DNA of 6,121 bases, from positions 1-6,121 of the forward strand of contig JAGACN010000056.1 of assembly GCA_017614095.1 (NCBI GenBank), read 5' to 3'. A program made the translations under genes and the position numbers. Numbering within the stretch: the stretch's first letter is position 1; every line of letters begins with the position of its first letter. This stretch comes from Clostridia bacterium (lineage in GTDB: Bacteria > Bacillota_A > Clostridia > Oscillospirales > CAG-382). Shown here piece by piece: positions 6,071-6,121 of this stretch. The notes below the pieces were generated by a model. It was not told the DNA's origin and searched no databases. It saw only the letters and a list, made by a program, of their open reading frames with translations.

Positions 6071-6121
6071 TTGCCGTCCGCATACGTCTATTTTGATTCC
6101 GCCGCTACGACGGCTCCGTGC
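6071..6121 (+). CDS. Cysteine desulfurase-like class V aminotransferase, N-terminal 17 codons only
   Basis: Only 17 codons are visible before the window ends. Read from TTG they give MPSAYVYFDSAATTAPC. The motif YFDSAATT is the N-terminal signature of NifS/IscS/SufS-type cysteine desulfurases and related fold-type I PLP enzymes, usually seen as IYLDNAATT. Such enzymes take sulfur from cysteine for Fe-S clusters, tRNA thiolation or thiamine. The subgroup cannot be told from this fragment because the PLP lysine and the catalytic cysteine lie outside. The second motif residue is Ser where Asn is commonest; this occurs in the superfamily. The gene has its own promoter and ribosome binding site and is divergent from the secreted-protein gene, so it belongs to a separate unit. 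Confidence 0.75.
   Translation, partial: MPSAYVYFDSAATTAPC

Noticed and set aside
6064..6096. Small ten-codon peptide gene on the plus strand
   Set aside because: The ATG is very close to the ribosome binding site and the frame lies across the start of a recognisable desulfurase N-terminus. It is more likely incidental, and is mentioned only as a possible influence on translation.

Overview
The window looks like a chromosomal stretch from a GC-rich member of the Firmicutes, most likely class Clostridia in the Oscillospirales/Ruminococcaceae range. The evidence is the rny-ymdB gene pair typical of Firmicutes, strong AAGGAGG-type ribosome binding sites, sigma-A promoters with 17-bp spacers, and a secreted protein ending in a type I dockerin. 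The lineage is inferred; no rRNA or other marker gene is present.

Layout: almost everything is read from the minus strand. From right to left these are a 949-codon secreted multidomain protein (5889-3040), its Rho-independent terminator (2971-3002), a new promoter (2867-2895) with a leader of about 135 nt, and then the tight cluster rny (2722-1178), ymdB (1174-392) and yajC (379-11). Gaps inside the cluster are 3 and 12 nt, so it is probably one transcript. At the right edge, a back-to-back promoter pair separates the secreted-protein gene from a plus-strand gene cut by the window end. The 17 visible codons of that gene (6071-6121, TTG start) match the N-terminus of a cysteine desulfurase-type PLP enzyme.

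How the genes relate: RNase Y is the membrane-anchored endoribonuclease that starts mRNA decay. YmdB is a metallophosphoesterase habitually encoded next to it. YajC is a small membrane partner of the Sec translocon. The secreted protein combines a phosphodiester glycosidase (NAGPA-like) domain, a helical FIVAR-like linker, an F5/8 type C (discoidin-like) domain, an unassigned beta-rich domain and a dockerin. It probably acts on phosphodiester-linked glycans outside the cell, attached to a cohesin-bearing partner.

The most notable observation is an in-frame TAG at codon 176 of ymdB. The reading frame continues after it for 84 codons of clearly homologous sequence, starting with the GSHTHVQTAD metal-binding motif and ending just before the yajC ribosome binding site. 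The gene is therefore either freshly broken, mis-sequenced, or read through or recoded. The next most interesting items are the secreted protein's architecture, its unassigned domain, and the divergent promoter region.
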